This document shows, one piece after another, positions 61,641 to 64,000 of a stretch of DNA of 64,000 nucleotides (positions are counted from its first letter, which is position 1; each line of letters opens with the position of its first letter). This stretch comes from Lumbricus rubellus (lineage: Eukaryota > Annelida > Clitellata > Crassiclitellata > Lumbricidae): positions 21,812,061 through 21,876,060 of the forward strand of contig OX243824.1 of NCBI GenBank assembly GCA_945859605.1. The letters run 5' to 3'. The position numbers and the translations under genes were made by a program. The notes beneath the pieces are model-generated. The model was not told the DNA's origin. It saw only the letters and a program-made list of their open reading frames with translations, and did no database searches.

Positions 61641-62330
61641 CAAGTTTCAATTCACAATTGCGAATGGATTTGCGTTGGCAAAATGGAAATTTGCTCATTC
61701 ATTGGTGCCAGAATAGGCTCTTTTGATAGAATCGAGGGAGTTGATTGCAACGTTTAATTTGTTCAAAGCTGTGATCGATGGTGCCATCTGGTGGCTGATC
61801 GGTAACGCACTTGTTCACGGAGCATGCATGCAGTTGCTGGAGTTTATCAGGGGTTGGGGAGGGGGGCTAAGCCCCCAAGAAGGCCGAGATTCAGCATTTT
61901 TGCCGTGAAAATGGTATCGTTTCCTGGGCTTAGCCCCCCTCCACCAGAAGGCCCAGACTCGAAAAAGTTTTCGGGAAATGGTTCTTTTCACGAACGAAAC
62001 TTCAATCGAATAACTACAAAAAATCGATCTACGCCCCAACCAAAGCAGCCCAAGTTCTTTAGCCCCACCCCCAAGAACGGAAAGTAAACTCCGCCCACGC
62101 GTGCTATAATACTATCCAGGCGCGGATTCAGAGGGGGCGGAGCCGGCGTACGCCCCCCCTAAACCTGCAGCAAATTTTCTCAAACTAAATTGACCTAAAA
62201 CTAATATACTTGCAATTTGGAAATAGGATGTTTGAAGTAGCTGTACCGGCAGAATGGAGCTCTCTTACCGGAGCTCTCTTACCTACTTACCATATTAACT
62301 GGTGGGCCAAATGCCTTTTTTCGATGTCTC
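61641..62330. repeat. Third partial copy of duplicated block 2, then worn dispersed repeats
   Basis: 61655-61800 (gcgttggcaaaa...atcgatggtgcc) matches 32505-32660 and 51240-51390. 61840-61950 has gggggctaagcccc and its inverse, and 62118-62160 has a gcggattcagaggggg hAT-like end. Confidence 0.5.
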
Positions 62331-62339
62331 AAGTCTATA

Positions 62340-62460
62340 TTTTTTCTCTTGGTCTAACGTACTGAGAGCGCCTCGGATTGGTGTGCACTGTGAGAGGCGC
62401 TTTATAAATTTATAGATACAATACAATACAATACAATACAAAACAATACAATACAATACC
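62340..62460 (+). mobile_element. LINE/SINE 3' tail with (ATACA)n
   Basis: gagagcgcctcggattgg followed by gagaggcgctttataaattt and atacaatacaatacaata resembles the 3' end at 37430 and the SINE tails. Confidence 0.6.
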
Positions 62461-62980
62461 TGAGTTGCTAGCAGACGTTGCCCGCGTGACCAATGACTTT
62501 TGCGGTGACTTCATTCACAAAGTTCATGTACAGACAAGATTTACGTAAATAGAAATTGGTCAATTTAAAAATAGGTCGAGTGGTCCGCCGTCAAAACGGC
62601 TTAAACAAGCAGTTTTATCATTCACGAATAAGCTGACTGCCGCTGGTAAGACATAAGCCTATCTTAAGCCTAAATCTCAAAAGATGGCATATGATTATCA
62701 TTATAATTTTGAAATTCGTCGCGCTGATTAGGCCTATAGCCGCCGAAAGCGTTCGGCTGCCGATATTATGGACAAAAGCAAATCAAGGATAGCCTATAGA
62801 ACTAGGCATAGGCCTACTCATATAATCATTCTCTTAACGGTCACTGGCGTGCGGTCCATGGATGAGGCGCATCCCTTGCTTATTGAATCTATTTTTATAC
62901 AAATAGGCTACTAGTGTATTCAATTTACATCATTACTATGTTAATTATCGTATGATAAATTGGCATCGACTATATTATTT
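62461..62980. other. Non-coding stretch, nothing recognised
   Basis: Two TAGGCCTA octamers (62729, 62809). No gene. Confidence 0.4.
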
Positions 62981-62984
62981 TTTC

Positions 62985-63417
62985 ATACATACATACATAC
63001 ATACATACATACATACATACATACATACATACATACATACATACATACATACATACATACATACATACATACATACATACATACATACATACATACATAC
63101 ATACATACATACATACATACATACATACATACATACATACATACATACATACATACATACATACATACATACATACATACATACATACATACATACATAC
63201 ATACATACATACATACATACATACATACATACATACATACATACATACATACATACATACATACATACATACATACATACATACATACATACATACATAC
63301 ATACATACATACATACATACATACATACATACATACATACATACATACATACATACATACATACATACATACATACATACATACATACATACATACATAC
63401 ATACATACATACATACA

Positions 63418-63446
<29 letters not shown>
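62985..63446. repeat. Near-perfect (ATAC)n array, about 115 units
   Basis: Uninterrupted over about 460 bases by eye. All long frames here are artefacts. Confidence 0.98.
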
Positions 63447-63449
<3 letters not shown>

Positions 63450-63451
<2 letters not shown>

Positions 63452-63755
63452 CACTGTGTCCACGATAAAGTAGAACCCACAATAAAGTGTCATAACTCGG
63501 TCAAAATGTTTAGGATTTGCCTGAAATTTTACACACAACAACAGTGGCCATAGTTACACGATATCCTAAAGCCGATTATAAATATTCGTGAGTTTGTCAA
63601 ATTTATGAGCGTTTGAGATGCAGCACCAAAAAATGCAACTTTCCAACATGGAAAAGCTGAGAAGAAGCAAACTTCAGCTAAATATGGTGCTCAAAATGTC
63701 ATTTTTGTTCACGAACACACAACCATAGACGTAGTGGTGTAGTAGCTGTCCCGGT
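63450..63755 (+). mobile_element. Second copy of the dispersed element at 2395-2712
   Basis: Begins tacactgtgtccac directly after the ATAC array and shares the ordered blocks listed for the first copy, in the opposite orientation. Confidence 0.6.
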
Positions 63756-64000
63756 GTAAAGGTTTCAGATTACCCCCTCCTAAACATTACCCCCCTGCAA
63801 ACTGTAAATTGCATAAATCATCGCATTTATTTCACTAAAAATATCAGAAAATCCATCCCGCTTCTTGTTTTCGTGTGAAGATTTTCATCCGTCATCCCAC
63901 TTCGTGGTTTGCTATCAATATTTTCTTCTGTAACTAAAATACTAATCGCCGCTGAAGTTTACATGGAGAAAATGGCTTCGAGGCTATTATTTTTTTCGAT
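63756..64000. mobile_element. Partial relative of the 22220-22617 MITE, cut by the window end
   Basis: atcccgcttcttgttttcgt and catcccacttcgtggttt repeat the cccgcttctt/cccacttctt vocabulary of that element. Confidence 0.5.

Overview
This is invertebrate animal nuclear DNA. It is AT-rich and intron-bearing, packed with microsatellites, SINEs, LINEs and DNA transposons, and only a few percent is host coding sequence. A spliced fibrinogen-related (FReD) secreted protein, a Ly6/uPAR-type exon, a Ty1/copia element and a CACTA-like transposase with a DUF4806 partner together suggest a marine invertebrate, perhaps an echinoderm, hemichordate or cephalochordate. That placement is inference only. One assembly gap (200 N) lies at 21301-21500.

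Layout. 1-4.7 kb: old repeats, a nested hAT-type MITE and the first coding exon of a Ly6/uPAR-like protein (minus strand). 4.9-5.7 kb: a MITE whose inverted ends are tandem arrays, with an 8-bp target duplication. 7.2-9.2 kb: a satellite-like block carrying a 15-bp motif in direct then inverted orientation. 9.6-20.8 kb: long tetranucleotide arrays, a GAA/GGA tract, SINEs, MITEs and a 16-bp CACGTG minisatellite. 21.5-30.8 kb: a probable autonomous DNA transposon encoding a CACTA-like transposase and a multi-exon DUF4806 protein, with palindromic arrays inside both ends. 30.9-33.2 kb: a segment repeated at 49.6-51.4 kb, then a 133-bp tandem repeat. 33.6-36.1 kb: a large inverted-repeat element filled with microsatellite and a TGTTCC-rich tract. 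36-42.6 kb: LINE and SINE debris and a clean hAT MITE. 42.8-48.9 kb: a complete six-exon minus-strand gene for a 347-residue secreted FReD protein, with MITEs in its introns. 51.7-52.5 kb: a LINE 3' end. 53.8-59.9 kb: a three-level nest in which a hAT element holds an RTE-like LINE, which holds an intact copia retrotransposon; each level has its own matching target duplication. 60.2-61.6 kb: a broken partial copy of the FReD gene. 62.98-63.45 kb: a near-perfect ATAC array of about 460 bp.

The most unusual window-wide signal is the palindrome TAGGCCTA. I counted about 44 copies by eye where roughly one is expected, plus about as many TAGGCTA/TAGCCTA. Where homologous sequences can be compared, it behaves as a 4-6 bp insertion at a TA dinucleotide. 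It interrupts microsatellites, one unit of a tandem repeat and a FReD pseudo-exon, and it is absent from the young copia/LINE/hAT nest. It may be the excision scar of a TA-targeting transposon.

The host genes show no operon-like organisation. Most coding capacity belongs to mobile elements.
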